DNA from: REEB95 sp050729835 | GTDB taxonomy: Bacteria; Pseudomonadota; Alphaproteobacteria; ATCC43930; CGMCC-115725 | Assembly: GCA_050729835.1 (NCBI GenBank) | Contig: JBOHLS010000006.1 | Location: forward strand, 1-64,000 | DNA: 64,000 nucleotides | Direction: 5' to 3' | Shown here: positions 18,543-28,365 of the stretch, one piece after another | Position numbering within the stretch: the first letter of the stretch is position 1 | How the letters are laid out: each line of letters begins with the position of its first letter | Translations under genes and position numbers: made by a program | Notes under the pieces: generated by a model | The model's database searches: none | Seen by the model: the letters and a program-made list of their open reading frames with translations, nothing else | What the model was told of the DNA's origin: nothing

Positions 18543-19607
18543 CTAGGCGGGGCTGCCCAAGGCGTGGTGCACGACCACCGCGACGGTGATGACCAGCGTG
18601 GCGCCGAGCTGATGCGCCAGCGCCAGCGGCAACGGCACCACCAGCAGCAGAGTGGATATTCCGAGCGCGACCTGGATCGTCACCATGCCGAACAGCGCAT
18701 GCACCGCGCCGCGGGCGAAGCGCGACAGCGTCGCCCTGAACGAGGCGAGGAACAGCGCCAACGCGCCGAGCCAGGTCGTGATCGCCAGCACGCGATGGTC
18801 GAACTGCACCGCCTCGGGGTTCTCGAACAGATTGCGCCACCACGGCGCCAGATGGCTCCAGGCCGGCGGCACGACGTGCCCGTCCATCAGCGGAAAGGTG
18901 TTGTCGATCAGACCGGCGCGCAATCCGGCGGTGAAGGCACCGGCAATCAGGGTGACGAAGGCCAGCGCCAGCAGCGCGCCGGCACCGCGGCGCATGCCCG
19001 GGGCGGTCTCGTGGCGCGCCGGTCGCAACAGGTCGAGCGCCACCCACAGGATCGCGCCGTAGATCACGATCGCCATGGCGAGATGCGCGGCGAGCCGGTA
19101 TTGGCTGACCTCGATGCGGCTCTCGAGGCCGCTCTCGACCATCCACCAGCCGAGCGCGCCCTGGAAGGCGCCGAGCAGGAACAACAGCATCAGCCGCGGC
19201 GCCAGGCCGGGCGAAATCCGCCGCCGCAACAGGAAATAGAGAAACGGCAGCAGGAAGACGACGCCGATCAACCGCCCCCACAGCCGGTGGAACCATTCCC
19301 AGAAATAGATCGTCTTGAACTGCGCCAGCGTCATGCCAGCATGGATCGCATCGTATTGCGGGATCTGCTTGTAGGCGTCAAAGGCGGCGCCCCATTCGGA
19401 TTGGCTCAGCGGCGGCAGCACGCCCGATACCGGCTGCCACTGGGTGATCGACAGGCCGGATTCGGTCAGCCGGGTGACGCCGCCGAGCGCCACCATGACG
19501 AAGATCATCGCGGCGCAAACCAGCAGCCAGAAAGCGACCGCCCGGTCGCGCGCCGTTTCGCTCGTGGCTGCGACGCGCCGCTCGCGTCCTGCTTCGGTCG
19601 CGGTCAT
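18543..19607 (-). CDS. ctaA: Heme A synthase (COX15/CtaA)
   Basis: A 354-residue integral membrane enzyme that oxidises the heme O methyl group to the formyl of heme A for aa3-type cytochrome oxidase. About eight membrane helices are present. Conserved words are GGVTRLTESGLSITQWQPVSGVLPP, FWEWFHRLWGRLIG (heme-ligand His), LGWWMVESGL, RLAAHLAMA, NTFPLMDGHVVPP, VQFDHRVLA and LALAHQLGA. This is the type 2 form typical of alphaproteobacteria and mitochondria. No cytochrome oxidase subunit genes adjoin it. Confidence 0.95.
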   Translation of the reverse strand: MTATEAGRERRVAATSETARDRAVAFWLLVCAAMIFVMVALGGVTRLTESGLSITQWQPVSGVLPPLSQSEWGAAFDAYKQIPQYDAIHAGMTLAQFKTIYFWEWFHRLWGRLIGVVFLLPFLYFLLRRRISPGLAPRLMLLFLLGAFQGALGWWMVESGLESRIEVSQYRLAAHLAMAIVIYGAILWVALDLLRPARHETAPGMRRGAGALLALAFVTLIAGAFTAGLRAGLIDNTFPLMDGHVVPPAWSHLAPWWRNLFENPEAVQFDHRVLAITTWLGALALFLASFRATLSRFARGAVHALFGMVTIQVALGISTLLLVVPLPLALAHQLGATLVITVAVVVHHALGSPA

Positions 19608-19670
19608 GGCGCGACACTCGTCCGCCGGATGCGCCCTGGCAAGCGACGCGTTGCCGCGCCGCGGACGGCT

Positions 19671-19934
19671 TCAGTGCAGGCTGAGGGAAATCTGGGCGTG
19701 GCTCAGCCGCGTCGGCACCAACGGCGGCGCCTGCGACACCTTCACCGAATAGAGCCGGCCCTCGAGGCTGCAGGACCAGAAGCCGAGGAAACGGCGCAGC
19801 ATCGGGAAGCGCGGCGCGATGTCGAGTTCCTGCCAGATGAAGCTTTGCAGCAAATGCGGGTAATCGGGCAGGTGATAGAGGATCTCGGCCGTGGTCAGCC
19901 GATAGTCGTCGAGTTGCAACTGCAGACGTTTCAT
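19671..19934 (-). CDS. usg: Usg family protein
   Basis: An 87-residue protein of the Usg family, first noted upstream of trpF in Caulobacter-type genomes and essentially restricted to alphaproteobacteria. The signature is L..Y.LTTAEILYHLPDYPHLLQSFIWQELDIAPRFP.L..FL.FW....EG.L.SV.V, present across almost the full length. The biochemical role is unknown. It lies 63 bases upstream of ctaA on the same strand, and there is no trp gene here. Confidence 0.85.
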   Translation of the reverse strand: MKRLQLQLDDYRLTTAEILYHLPDYPHLLQSFIWQELDIAPRFPMLRRFLGFWSCSLEGRLYSVKVSQAPPLVPTRLSHAQISLSLH

Positions 19935-20082
19935 GGCGCGCCCCTCGTTGAGTCAGACGGTGCCCCACCGGTTTTCGTTGCAACAACGTCTCAGCCCAGC
20001 GCTGTTTCATCAAGAAATAATTAGTTACGTCAATGACTTAGCGGCGGGATCTGGAAAGTGCTGCCAAATCCAAGTCGGGGCG

Positions 20083-20110
20083 TTGACAGACCGCGCTGCA
20101 GCCCCTATCT
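20083..20110 (+). promoter_or_regulatory. groESL promoter
   Basis: TTGACA at 20083-20088 and CTATCT at 20105-20110 are separated by 16 bases. This is the usual heat-shock/sigma70 spacing in alphaproteobacterial groESL operons, and the CIRCE operator follows 2 bases later. Confidence 0.85.
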
Positions 20111-20112
20111 CA

Positions 20113-20139
20113 CTGGCACTCAACGGCCACGAGTGCTAA
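20113..20139 (+). promoter_or_regulatory. CIRCE element (HrcA operator)
   Basis: CTGGCACTC-N9-GAGTGCTAA. The right arm is the exact consensus; the left arm differs from TTAGCACTC at its first and third bases. It sits between the -10 box and groES, where HrcA binding blocks transcription. hrcA itself is not in the window. Confidence 0.92.
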
Positions 20140-20201
20140 CAGCCGCCTCGGAACGGGGCCGTCGGCCGTGTTGCGAACGCACCAAAGAGGAGGGTTTCCC
20201 T

Positions 20202-20516
20202 ATGAAATTCAAGCCGTTGCAGGACCGTGTCCTGATCCGTCGTCTCGAATCCGAGGAGAAGACGGCGGGCGGCATCATCATTCCCGACACCGCGAAGGAA
20301 AAGCCGATGGAGGGCGAAGTCGTCGCCGTCGGCCCCGGCACTCGCACCGAGGACGGCAAGCTCCATGCCCTCGACGTCAAGGCGGGCGATCGCGTGCTGT
20401 TTGGCAAGTGGTCCGGCACCGAGGTCAAGATCGACGGCGAAGAGCTCGTCATCTGCAAGGAGTCGGACATTCTCGGCATCATCGAAGGCAGCGCCGCGAA
20501 GCGCAAAGCCGCCTAA
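20202..20516 (+). CDS. groES: Co-chaperonin GroES
   Basis: A 104-residue co-chaperonin that caps GroEL. It contains KFKPLQDRVLIRR, the mobile loop EEKTAGGIIIPDTAKEKP and GEVVAVGPGT, followed by VLFGKWSGTEVKIDGEEL. The ATG at 20202 has AGAGGAGGG 7 bases upstream. It is the first gene of the HrcA-controlled operon and lies 24 bases before groEL. Confidence 0.99.
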   Translation: MKFKPLQDRVLIRRLESEEKTAGGIIIPDTAKEKPMEGEVVAVGPGTRTEDGKLHALDVKAGDRVLFGKWSGTEVKIDGEELVICKESDILGIIEGSAAKRKAA

Positions 20517-20540
20517 AGACCCTTTCAAGGAGATATTTCA

Positions 20541-22184
<1,644 letters not shown>

Positions 22185-22188
22185 CCGC

Positions 22189-22300
22189 GTAGCATTAGGC
22201 GAGGGCCACGTTCGGCCCTCGCCGTCATGCGAAGCAAAGAGAAGTCCCACTTCACGTAGCACAGCCGAAGGCCATGTACGGCCTTCGGCGTCGTGCGAAG
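22189..22300 (+). repeat. Tandem duplicated hairpin module after groEL
   Basis: Two copies of a unit made of GTAGCA, a perfect hairpin and CGTC(A/G)TGCGAAGCAAA, 67 bases apart (GTAGCA at 22189 and 22256). The hairpins are GCGAGGGCC-ACGTTC-GGCCCTCGC (22199-22222) and GCCGAAGGCC-ATGTAC-GGCCTTCGGC (22264-22289). Stem bases differ by compensating changes while the flanks stay alike. They lie between the groEL stop and the intrinsic terminator and could stabilise the mRNA 3' end. Confidence 0.75.
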
Positions 22301-22306
22301 CAAACC

Positions 22307-22338
22307 AAAGGGCCGCGGAGCAATCCGCGGCCCTTTTT
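22307..22338 (+). terminator. Intrinsic terminator of groESL
   Basis: A 13-bp stem (AAAGGGCCGCGGA/TCCGCGGCCCTTT, 22307-22336) with loop GCAA runs into a T tract (22334-22338). It is the classic Rho-independent form and the end of the groESL transcript. Confidence 0.93.
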
Positions 22339-22395
22339 CCTTGCGCCCCGGTACCCGAGCATCTTCGACCTTACGCATATCGCACGCTATTTACG

Positions 22396-22425
22396 TTGAA
22401 CTGTGGCTATGTTCATTATATGTTC
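22396..22425 (+). promoter_or_regulatory. LexA box overlapping a promoter
   Basis: GTTC-ATTATAT-GTTC (22411-22425) is an exact match to the alphaproteobacterial LexA operator GTTC-N7-GTTC, with the AT-rich centre usual for real sites. A promoter TTGAAC (22396-22401), 17 bases, TATGTT (22419-22424) overlaps it, so bound LexA would cover the -10 box. It is 26 bases upstream of the small ORF at 22452. Confidence 0.8.
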
Positions 22426-22451
22426 TCATCCTCCGATTGCGGAGGATTTGG

Positions 22452-22562
22452 ATGCGCTCGCCTTTCGAGGTCTGGTTCCAACTGTCGCCGCCGGGCAACA
22501 AAGCGGCGGTTGCCGCCGAACTACGCCGCATCGCGGCTAAAGCGCGGGCGCGCAACCAGTAA
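22452..22562 (+). CDS. Small SOS-type ORF, 36 aa, unknown function
   Basis: A 36-codon frame with an excellent ribosome site (GGAGG at 22441-22445, 6 bases before ATG) behind a LexA-box promoter. The peptide begins MRSPFEVWFQLSPPG, then forms a basic Ala/Arg-rich helix (KAAVAAELRRIAAKARARNQ). There is no membrane segment, so it is not like the SOS division inhibitor SidA of Caulobacter. A nucleic-acid- or protein-binding role could be imagined from the basic helix, but none is shown. It converges with the TPR gene. Confidence 0.65.
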   Translation: MRSPFEVWFQLSPPGNKAAVAAELRRIAAKARARNQ

Positions 22563-22615
22563 CTGCGTACCTTTCACCTGCCACCCCATTCAGTCGTCGG
22601 AACCGGCCGAGTTTG

Positions 22616-23131
22616 TCATTCATCCTCCGGCATGTCGTCCTCGACCTGCGGGTCGATTTGGTGCGCGTGCGCCATGTCGGCGTTGGCGCCTTCGATATCG
22701 CGGAGCCGGAACTTCGCGCGGCTGCGCCAAGCCCAATCGAGCGCCGAGCCTGGGTTGAGTCGGATCGCGGCATCGAGATCCTGCTTGGCGTGCTGGTAAT
22801 CGTGCAGCGAGTAATATTGCACGCCGCGCCCGGCGAATGCGTCATCGCGCGTCGGATCGTGCTTGATTGCCTGATCGTAATCGGCGATCGCCTTCTGGGT
22901 TTCGCCTTTATCGGCATAGATGTTGCCGCGGTAGGTATAAGCTTCCGCCAAGGATTTCTCGGTCTGCGTCTTCCGGCCTGAATCGATGATGGCGCTGCAT
23001 GCGTCGATGCTCTGCTTGGAATCGTCGTTCCCGCACCATCTCCATTGCCGCGGGAGACCCAGCGCCTGCGCGCTGCTTACGGCGACCAGCATCGCAAGCG
23101 CGACACCGGCAAAAACGCTTATCCACCGCAT
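22616..23131 (-). CDS. TPR-repeat secreted protein
   Basis: A 171-residue protein with a Sec signal peptide (cleavage near AQA, about residue 24) followed by tetratricopeptide units: AEAYTYRGNIYADKGETQKAIADYDQAIKHDP, then DAFAGRGVQYYSLHDYQHAKQDLDAAIRLNPGS, then a third weaker one (each given here in part as consensus-like stretches). The C-terminus is acidic. Two cysteines in the mature N-terminus (CGNDD..., DACSAI) may form a disulfide. It is a likely periplasmic scaffold; partner unknown. The ATG at 23131 is used in place of an in-frame TTG three bases earlier. Confidence 0.8.
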   Translation of the reverse strand: MRWISVFAGVALAMLVAVSSAQALGLPRQWRWCGNDDSKQSIDACSAIIDSGRKTQTEKSLAEAYTYRGNIYADKGETQKAIADYDQAIKHDPTRDDAFAGRGVQYYSLHDYQHAKQDLDAAIRLNPGSALDWAWRSRAKFRLRDIEGANADMAHAHQIDPQVEDDMPEDE

Positions 23132-23194
23132 CAATAGCCCCAGTTCCTAAATTCCAACTCGTGAATTTTGCACGCCGGCCGCATTGCGTGCAAT

Positions 23195-25954
23195 CTACGG
23201 CGCCTGAGCCGCAGTCTTGAGGAATTCCGCCGTCGCGCCGATCGTGTCTTTGAGGCCGAGCCGTGCGACGGCGACACCTTCGGGAAAAGCTCCCAGCAGC
23301 CGCGACGGCATCGCCCGATCGAGCAACACGAAAACGCCGTGATCGGTGGACCGGCGCACCAGCCGGCCGAAGGCCTGCTTGAGACGCAGCCGCGTGATCG
23401 AATCGTCGTAAACGGCGCCGCCAAACCGCACCTTGCGCGCGCGGTGCAGGATGTCGGGCCGCGGCCACGGCACGCGGTCGAAGACGATGAGGCGCAACGA
23501 CCGGCCGGGCACGTCGACGCCGTCGCGCACCGCGTCGGTGCCGAGCAGCGACGAATCCTCCTCGGCGCGGAAGATGTCGACCAGCGCCGCCGTGTCCATG
23601 GCGTCGACGTGCTGTGCCAGAAGCGCCAAGCCGGCGGCTTCCAAGGGCGCAGCGATGCGCTTGTGCACCGCCCTGAGGCGCTGGATCGCGGTGAACAAGC
23701 CCAACGCGCCGCCGCCAGACGCGGCGATCAGCTCGCGATAGGCCGCCGCGATCTGGTCGAGATCGTTGCGGTCGATGTCGTTGACGATGAACACCCGGGT
23801 TTGCGCCGGATAATCGAAGGGCGACTTGACGCGCGCGCGCATCGCCGGTGCCTTCAGGTGGCGCGCGCCGGTGCGCGTCTCGGCACCGAGCCAGTCGGCC
23901 TCGGCGTCGCCGCTGCCGTCGGTTAGCGTCGCCGAAGTCACCAGCGCGCCGTGCGCCGGCGCGACGACGAATTCGGCGAAGGGTCGGGTCGGATCGATGA
24001 AATGCCGGTGCATGCCGATGTCGACCGCATGGCCGTCGACGCGCTCAACCGCCAGCCAATCGACGAACTCCGCAGGCGGATCGCGCTCGAGCTCCTCGAG
24101 CATGCGCCGCCAGCCGCCGAGCTCAAGCATGGCGCGGCGCTCGAGCCCGCGCACCGCCGCCTCGATCCGCAAGCGCGTAGCGCTGTCGAGCTTGGCCGCC
24201 TCGTCGGCGAGCTTGGCGCGCAGGCGCTGCGCCAGCAGCTTGAGCGGATCCTCGATGCGTTTCAGCGCGCTCGCCAGCGCGCACGCCGCCTCGATCACGC
24301 CGGGAATCGGCGGGCGCGGCTCGGTCTCGAGGCTGTAGCCCTGATCGGCCTCGCCGGTGCGCGCCAGCACCTGGTCGCGCGCCAGCGCCAGGAAGCGCTC
24401 GCCGGCGCGCTGCGCCCGGCCCTCGGCGACGCGCTTGAGCCAGCCCTCGGCCGGCAGCGCGTTGCGTGCGCCGTCGATCGCCTGGTCGAGCGCCTGCTGG
24501 CCGGCCGCGTCGTTGGCCAGCAGGTCGTCGAGTCGGCGCTGCAAGCCGCGGGCGCGGCTGCGCCGTCCCTCCTCGGCGCCCAAAATCCAGCGTCGCAACT
24601 CCGCCGCCTCGCGGCCGGTGAACGCCAGCGAGAACGCGCCGTCGGCGGCGTCGAAGACGTGATGGCCTTCGTCGAAGACGTAGCGCCGCGGCAGGGTGTC
24701 GTCGTCGAGGCCGCCGAGCGCCGCCTGGATCATCACCAGCGCGTGGTTGGCGACGACGATGCGGGCGCGCCGCGCGCGCCGCACGCTCTTCTCGATGAAG
24801 CAGCGATGGTAATGCGAGCAGGCGCTATGCACGCATTCGCCGCGCCGGTCAGTGAGGCCCAGGGTATTGGCGCGGCCGACCAGCTCGGGCAGCCACCCCG
24901 GCAGGTCGCCGCCGACCATGTCGCCGTCGCGCGTCGCCGCCACCCAGCGCGCCACCAGCCCGGCGGCCGCCGCGTCCTGCGGCCGCATCGCCAGGCCGCC
25001 GATGCCATCCTCGAAATTCAGCAGACAGAGATAATTCTCGCGGCCTTTGCGCACCACGACACGCCGCGCCTTGACCGCCGGATCGGGATAGAGCCGGTCG
25101 AGCTCGGACGCGATCTGGTGCTGGAGATTGCGGGTAAAGGTCGAGATCCACACCGCGCCGGCATTCTTGTCGGCCCAAACGCTGGCCGGCGCGATATAGC
25201 CCAAGGTCTTGCCGACGCCGGTGCCGGCCTCGGCGAGCAAGACGCGCGGCGCATCTTCGCTGTCGCGCGGCGCGAAGGCATAGGCGCAGGCGCCGGCATA
25301 ATCCGCCTGCTGCGGCCGCGGCTCGGCTCGCTCGCCGACCAGCTCGGCCAAGCGCGACCGCGCCTCGTCCTCGCCGACTGGAATGTTGCCCGGCAGCGGC
25401 TCGGGCGCGTGCTCCGCCCATTCGCCGAGCCGATTCCAGGCTGCGAGACCGGGCGGCACCGACGCCTCCGCGGCAGTGGGCGGCAGCGCCGCCAGCACGG
25501 CTTCGGCCCACGGCCAGCCGCCTTTGGCCATCGCCTCGGCAATGGCGCGCGCATCGCCGTCGCCCGGCTGGAGCCGAAGCTCGCCGAGCAAGGCGTGGGC
25601 ACCGTCGCGCAACGCCGCCGCCGCGCCGGCCAGATCGCCGCCGGCGGGCACGTCGAGGTCGAGCGCCGCCGCCAAGCCGCGCGGCGTCGGCACGCAGAAG
25701 CGCGCCGGCCGCGCGAAGGCGAACAGCTCGAGCAGGTCGAAGCAGGCGAACGGCGTTACGCCGAGTCGCCGCGCGGTCGCACGCGCGTGGCAGACCAGCG
25801 GCGGCGCCGAACGCGCGCGCCGAGCGGCTTCGGGCAAGGGCAGTAATTCGATCTCGCCGGCGGACGACAGCCACGCCGCGCGGGTCATGCCGGCAACCAG
25901 CGATGCGGCCTTGGGCAAGCGAACGGGACGGGCAACGCCGCCATCGGCACTCAT
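23195..25954 (-). CDS. DinG-like ATP-dependent DNA helicase (XPD family)
   Basis: A 919-residue superfamily 2 helicase. Motif I is EAGTGVGKTLGY, motif II the DEGH box (VFDEGHHVFD), and motif VI lies near KQAFGRLVRRSTDHGV. Four cysteines (one in YLCLLN, two in ECVHSAC and one in HRCF) are placed as in the 4Fe-4S cluster of XPD/DinG. VVANHALVMI follows, as in the family. The long N-terminal extension has no recognised exonuclease signature. DinG enzymes unwind R-loops and G-quadruplexes 5' to 3'. No LexA box is seen upstream. It is divergent from pyrD. Confidence 0.92.
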   Translation of the reverse strand: MSADGGVARPVRLPKAASLVAGMTRAAWLSSAGEIELLPLPEAARRARSAPPLVCHARATARRLGVTPFACFDLLELFAFARPARFCVPTPRGLAAALDLDVPAGGDLAGAAAALRDGAHALLGELRLQPGDGDARAIAEAMAKGGWPWAEAVLAALPPTAAEASVPPGLAAWNRLGEWAEHAPEPLPGNIPVGEDEARSRLAELVGERAEPRPQQADYAGACAYAFAPRDSEDAPRVLLAEAGTGVGKTLGYIAPASVWADKNAGAVWISTFTRNLQHQIASELDRLYPDPAVKARRVVVRKGRENYLCLLNFEDGIGGLAMRPQDAAAAGLVARWVAATRDGDMVGGDLPGWLPELVGRANTLGLTDRRGECVHSACSHYHRCFIEKSVRRARRARIVVANHALVMIQAALGGLDDDTLPRRYVFDEGHHVFDAADGAFSLAFTGREAAELRRWILGAEEGRRSRARGLQRRLDDLLANDAAGQQALDQAIDGARNALPAEGWLKRVAEGRAQRAGERFLALARDQVLARTGEADQGYSLETEPRPPIPGVIEAACALASALKRIEDPLKLLAQRLRAKLADEAAKLDSATRLRIEAAVRGLERRAMLELGGWRRMLEELERDPPAEFVDWLAVERVDGHAVDIGMHRHFIDPTRPFAEFVVAPAHGALVTSATLTDGSGDAEADWLGAETRTGARHLKAPAMRARVKSPFDYPAQTRVFIVNDIDRNDLDQIAAAYRELIAASGGGALGLFTAIQRLRAVHKRIAAPLEAAGLALLAQHVDAMDTAALVDIFRAEEDSSLLGTDAVRDGVDVPGRSLRLIVFDRVPWPRPDILHRARKVRFGGAVYDDSITRLRLKQAFGRLVRRSTDHGVFVLLDRAMPSRLLGAFPEGVAVARLGLKDTIGATAEFLKTAAQAP

Positions 25955-26026
25955 GCACCGAGCATAAGGCCGCCCTTATAGAGTCGGTATTCCAATTTAC
26001 AGCGCCGGCGATTAGCGTGCGCGCCG

Positions 26027-27085
26027 ATGCCCGCCTTGACCGACCTCGCGCTTCCGGTGCTGCGCACGCTGCCGCCCGAGGCGGCGCATCGCGCCAGCCT
26101 GGTGGCGCTGAAGCTCCTGCCGCGCCGCACCGCCGCCGCCGATCCGCCGGCGTTGGCGGTCAAGCTGTGGGACCGGATCTTGCCCAACCCCGTCGGGCTG
26201 GCCGCCGGCTACGACAAGAACGCCGAGGCGGCCGACGCGCTGTTTGGCTTCGGCTTCGGCGCGGTCGAGATCGGCACGGTGACGCCGCGGCCGCAGCCCG
26301 GCAATCCCAAGCCGCGGCTGTTCCGCCTGCCGGAAGACGGCGCGGTCATCAACCGGCTCGGCTTCAATAGCCAGGGCCTCGACGCGGTGGCGCGGCGGCT
26401 CAAGGCGCGCGACCGCGCGCGCGGCATCCTCGGCGCCAATCTCGGCCGCAACAAGGACACGACCGACGCCATTGCCGATTACGAGGCGGGCATCGCCGCG
26501 CTGGCGCCTTATGCCGATTATCTGGCGGTCAACGTCTCGTCCCCCAACACGCCAGGCCTGCGCGACATGCAGCGCCAGGCCGTGCTGACTGAGCTCATCG
26601 CCCGGCTGCAACAGGCACGCGCCAAGGCGACGCCGCGACGGCCGCCGCCGTTGCTGCTCAAGATCGCGCCCGATCTTGAGCCGTCGGCGCGTCACGAGAT
26701 CGCCGAGGTCGCATTATCCTCTCGCCTCGACGGCCTGATCGTCGCGAACAGCACGGTGGCGCGGCCGATCACGCTCAAGAGCATGCGGGCGCGCGAGGAA
26801 GGCGGCCTCACCGGCAAGCCGCTCTTCGCGCCGTCGACCGCGCTCTTGTCCGAGATGTACCGGCTGACCGGCGGCCGCCTGCCGCTGGTCGGCGTCGGCG
26901 GTATCGCTTCAGGCGAAGACGCCTATGCCAAGATCCGCGCCGGCGCCTCACTAGTCCAGCTCTATACCGCGCTGATCTACGAAGGGCCGGGCCTGGTCGC
27001 GCGCATCAAGGCCGATCTCGTCCGCCTGATGCGGCGCGACGGCTTTCCGGCGATCGGCGAAGCGGTGGGCACGGCGGCGCGATGA
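26027..27085 (+). CDS. pyrD: Dihydroorotate dehydrogenase (quinone), class 2
   Basis: A 352-residue FMN enzyme of pyrimidine synthesis that oxidises dihydroorotate with quinone at the inner membrane. An N-terminal amphipathic extension (LALPVLRTLPPEAAHRASLVALK) marks class 2. Core words are NPVGLAAGYDKNAEA, INRLGFNSQG, NVSSPNTPGLR with the catalytic-base Ser, LLKIAPDL and GVGGIASGEDAYAKIRAGASLVQLYTALIY (the phosphate loop, cited in part). Its stop overlaps the next start as ATGA. Confidence 0.97.
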   Translation: MPALTDLALPVLRTLPPEAAHRASLVALKLLPRRTAAADPPALAVKLWDRILPNPVGLAAGYDKNAEAADALFGFGFGAVEIGTVTPRPQPGNPKPRLFRLPEDGAVINRLGFNSQGLDAVARRLKARDRARGILGANLGRNKDTTDAIADYEAGIAALAPYADYLAVNVSSPNTPGLRDMQRQAVLTELIARLQQARAKATPRRPPPLLLKIAPDLEPSARHEIAEVALSSRLDGLIVANSTVARPITLKSMRAREEGGLTGKPLFAPSTALLSEMYRLTGGRLPLVGVGGIASGEDAYAKIRAGASLVQLYTALIYEGPGLVARIKADLVRLMRRDGFPAIGEAVGTAAR

Positions 27086-27954
27086 GCCTCCGCATCCTCC
27101 ACGGCGTGCGCGAGATCGCCGCCGATTACGACGGCTTCCTGCTCGACCTTTGGGGCGTGCTGCACGACGGCAGCAAGCCCTTTCCTGAGGTGCTCGACGC
27201 GCTCAGGCGACTCAAGGCGGCCGGAAAAAAGCTGGTCATCCTGTCCAATGCGCCGCGCCGCGACACCATGGTCGCCGAGCGGCTGGTCGAGATCGGTATC
27301 CCGATGGCGCTCTACGACGCCGTGCACTCCTCGGGCGAGGAGGCGTGGCTGCATCTGAAAAACCGCGACGATCCGTTCTTCCGCGCGCTCGGCCGGCGCT
27401 GCTACTTCATCGGCCCGGAACGCGACGATCCCTTAATGGCGGGACTGGATTACGAGCGCGTCGGCGACGTGACGCGGGCGGATTTTTTCCTGGCGGTCGG
27501 GCCGGCGAATTGGGAGGAGGATCTGACCACCTTCACGGCCGTGCTCGATGCCGGGCTGGCGCGCAAGCTGCCGATGGTCTGCGCCAACGCCGATCTAGTG
27601 GTCGTCCATCAAGGCCGGCGCAGCATCTGCGCCGGCGCCATGGCCGAATATTACGAGCGGCGCGGCGGCCAGGTCCGCTGGCACGGCAAGCCCTATCGCT
27701 CGGTCTACGAGACCTGTTTCCGGTTGTTCGGTGGCGTCGACCGCGCGCGCATTGTCGCCTTCGGCGACAGCCTGCGCACCGACGTCGCCGGCGCCGCCAA
27801 CGCGGGGATTGCCTGCGTCCTGGTGGCAAGCGGCATCCACGCCGAGGAGATCGGCCTGACGCCGGCGACGCCGCTCGACGCCAAACGGATCACGGCGCTC
27901 GCTGCCGCGCAAGGCGCAGTGCCGGCCGCGGCGATGAGCGAGTTCCGCTGGTGA
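27082..27954 (+). CDS. HAD-superfamily class IIA hydrolase (TIGR01459 type)
   Basis: A 290-residue HAD phosphatase-fold protein. Motif I is DLWGVLHDG with Asp22 as likely nucleophile; its usual second Asp is replaced by Trp, which is characteristic of the TIGR01459 group. Then come LVILSNAPRR for motif II, HGKPY for motif III and FGDSLRTDVAGAANAG for motif IV. Class IIA relatives dephosphorylate small sugar or nucleotide phosphates; the substrate of this group is not known. It is translationally coupled to pyrD. Confidence 0.88.
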   Translation: MSLRILHGVREIAADYDGFLLDLWGVLHDGSKPFPEVLDALRRLKAAGKKLVILSNAPRRDTMVAERLVEIGIPMALYDAVHSSGEEAWLHLKNRDDPFFRALGRRCYFIGPERDDPLMAGLDYERVGDVTRADFFLAVGPANWEEDLTTFTAVLDAGLARKLPMVCANADLVVVHQGRRSICAGAMAEYYERRGGQVRWHGKPYRSVYETCFRLFGGVDRARIVAFGDSLRTDVAGAANAGIACVLVASGIHAEEIGLTPATPLDAKRITALAAAQGAVPAAAMSEFRW

Positions 27955-27958
27955 GGGA

Positions 27959-28312
27959 TCAGTGCGCCGCGTGGTCGGCGCGGTGGAGGATGGCGCCGGC
28001 GACGCCGGTCTCGTAGGCGAGGCCGGCGGCGGTCAACGCCGCGCCATCGGGGAAGAACGACTTGATCAGCCCCTTGCGCTCGAGCGCAACCCAGACCGCC
28101 TGGTTGCGCAGGCCGGTGGCGTCGCGCGTCATCACCATCGCGTTGCCGAGGTGGAAATGGTCGCCGTGCATCGGCGGCAGATTGCCGACGAGCAGCGTAC
28201 CGTCCTCGCCGGTGGGACGCGCCTGGCCGGGGATGCGCGCCAGCGCCTGCAGCAGCGCCAGCGTCCGCAGCTGCAATGGATTGAGGTTGAGCGGATTCCT
28301 TTTGGGCGGCAT
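27959..28312 (-). CDS. Conserved hypothetical protein, 117 aa
   Basis: A small, apparently cytoplasmic protein whose function I do not recognise. The N-terminus is basic and Asn/Leu rich (MPPKRNPLNLNPLQLRTL). The middle carries GTLLVGNLPPMHGDHFHLG, with three histidines that could bind metal, and the end is HADHAAH. The ATG at 28312 fits the start of the natural-looking sequence; the frame is open much further but only shadows the next gene. It converges with the HAD gene, 4 bases apart. Confidence 0.65.
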   Translation of the reverse strand: MPPKRNPLNLNPLQLRTLALLQALARIPGQARPTGEDGTLLVGNLPPMHGDHFHLGNAMVMTRDATGLRNQAVWVALERKGLIKSFFPDGAALTAAGLAYETGVAGAILHRADHAAH

Positions 28313-28365
28313 GGCGGCGATCTTAGCGGCGGCGCCGCACAGCGGAAAGCCCGCCGCCCGCGCGG

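Noticed and set aside
25955..26026. LexA box for the DinG-like helicase
   Set aside because: No GTTC-N7-GTTC occurs in the gap between the helicase and pyrD genes.
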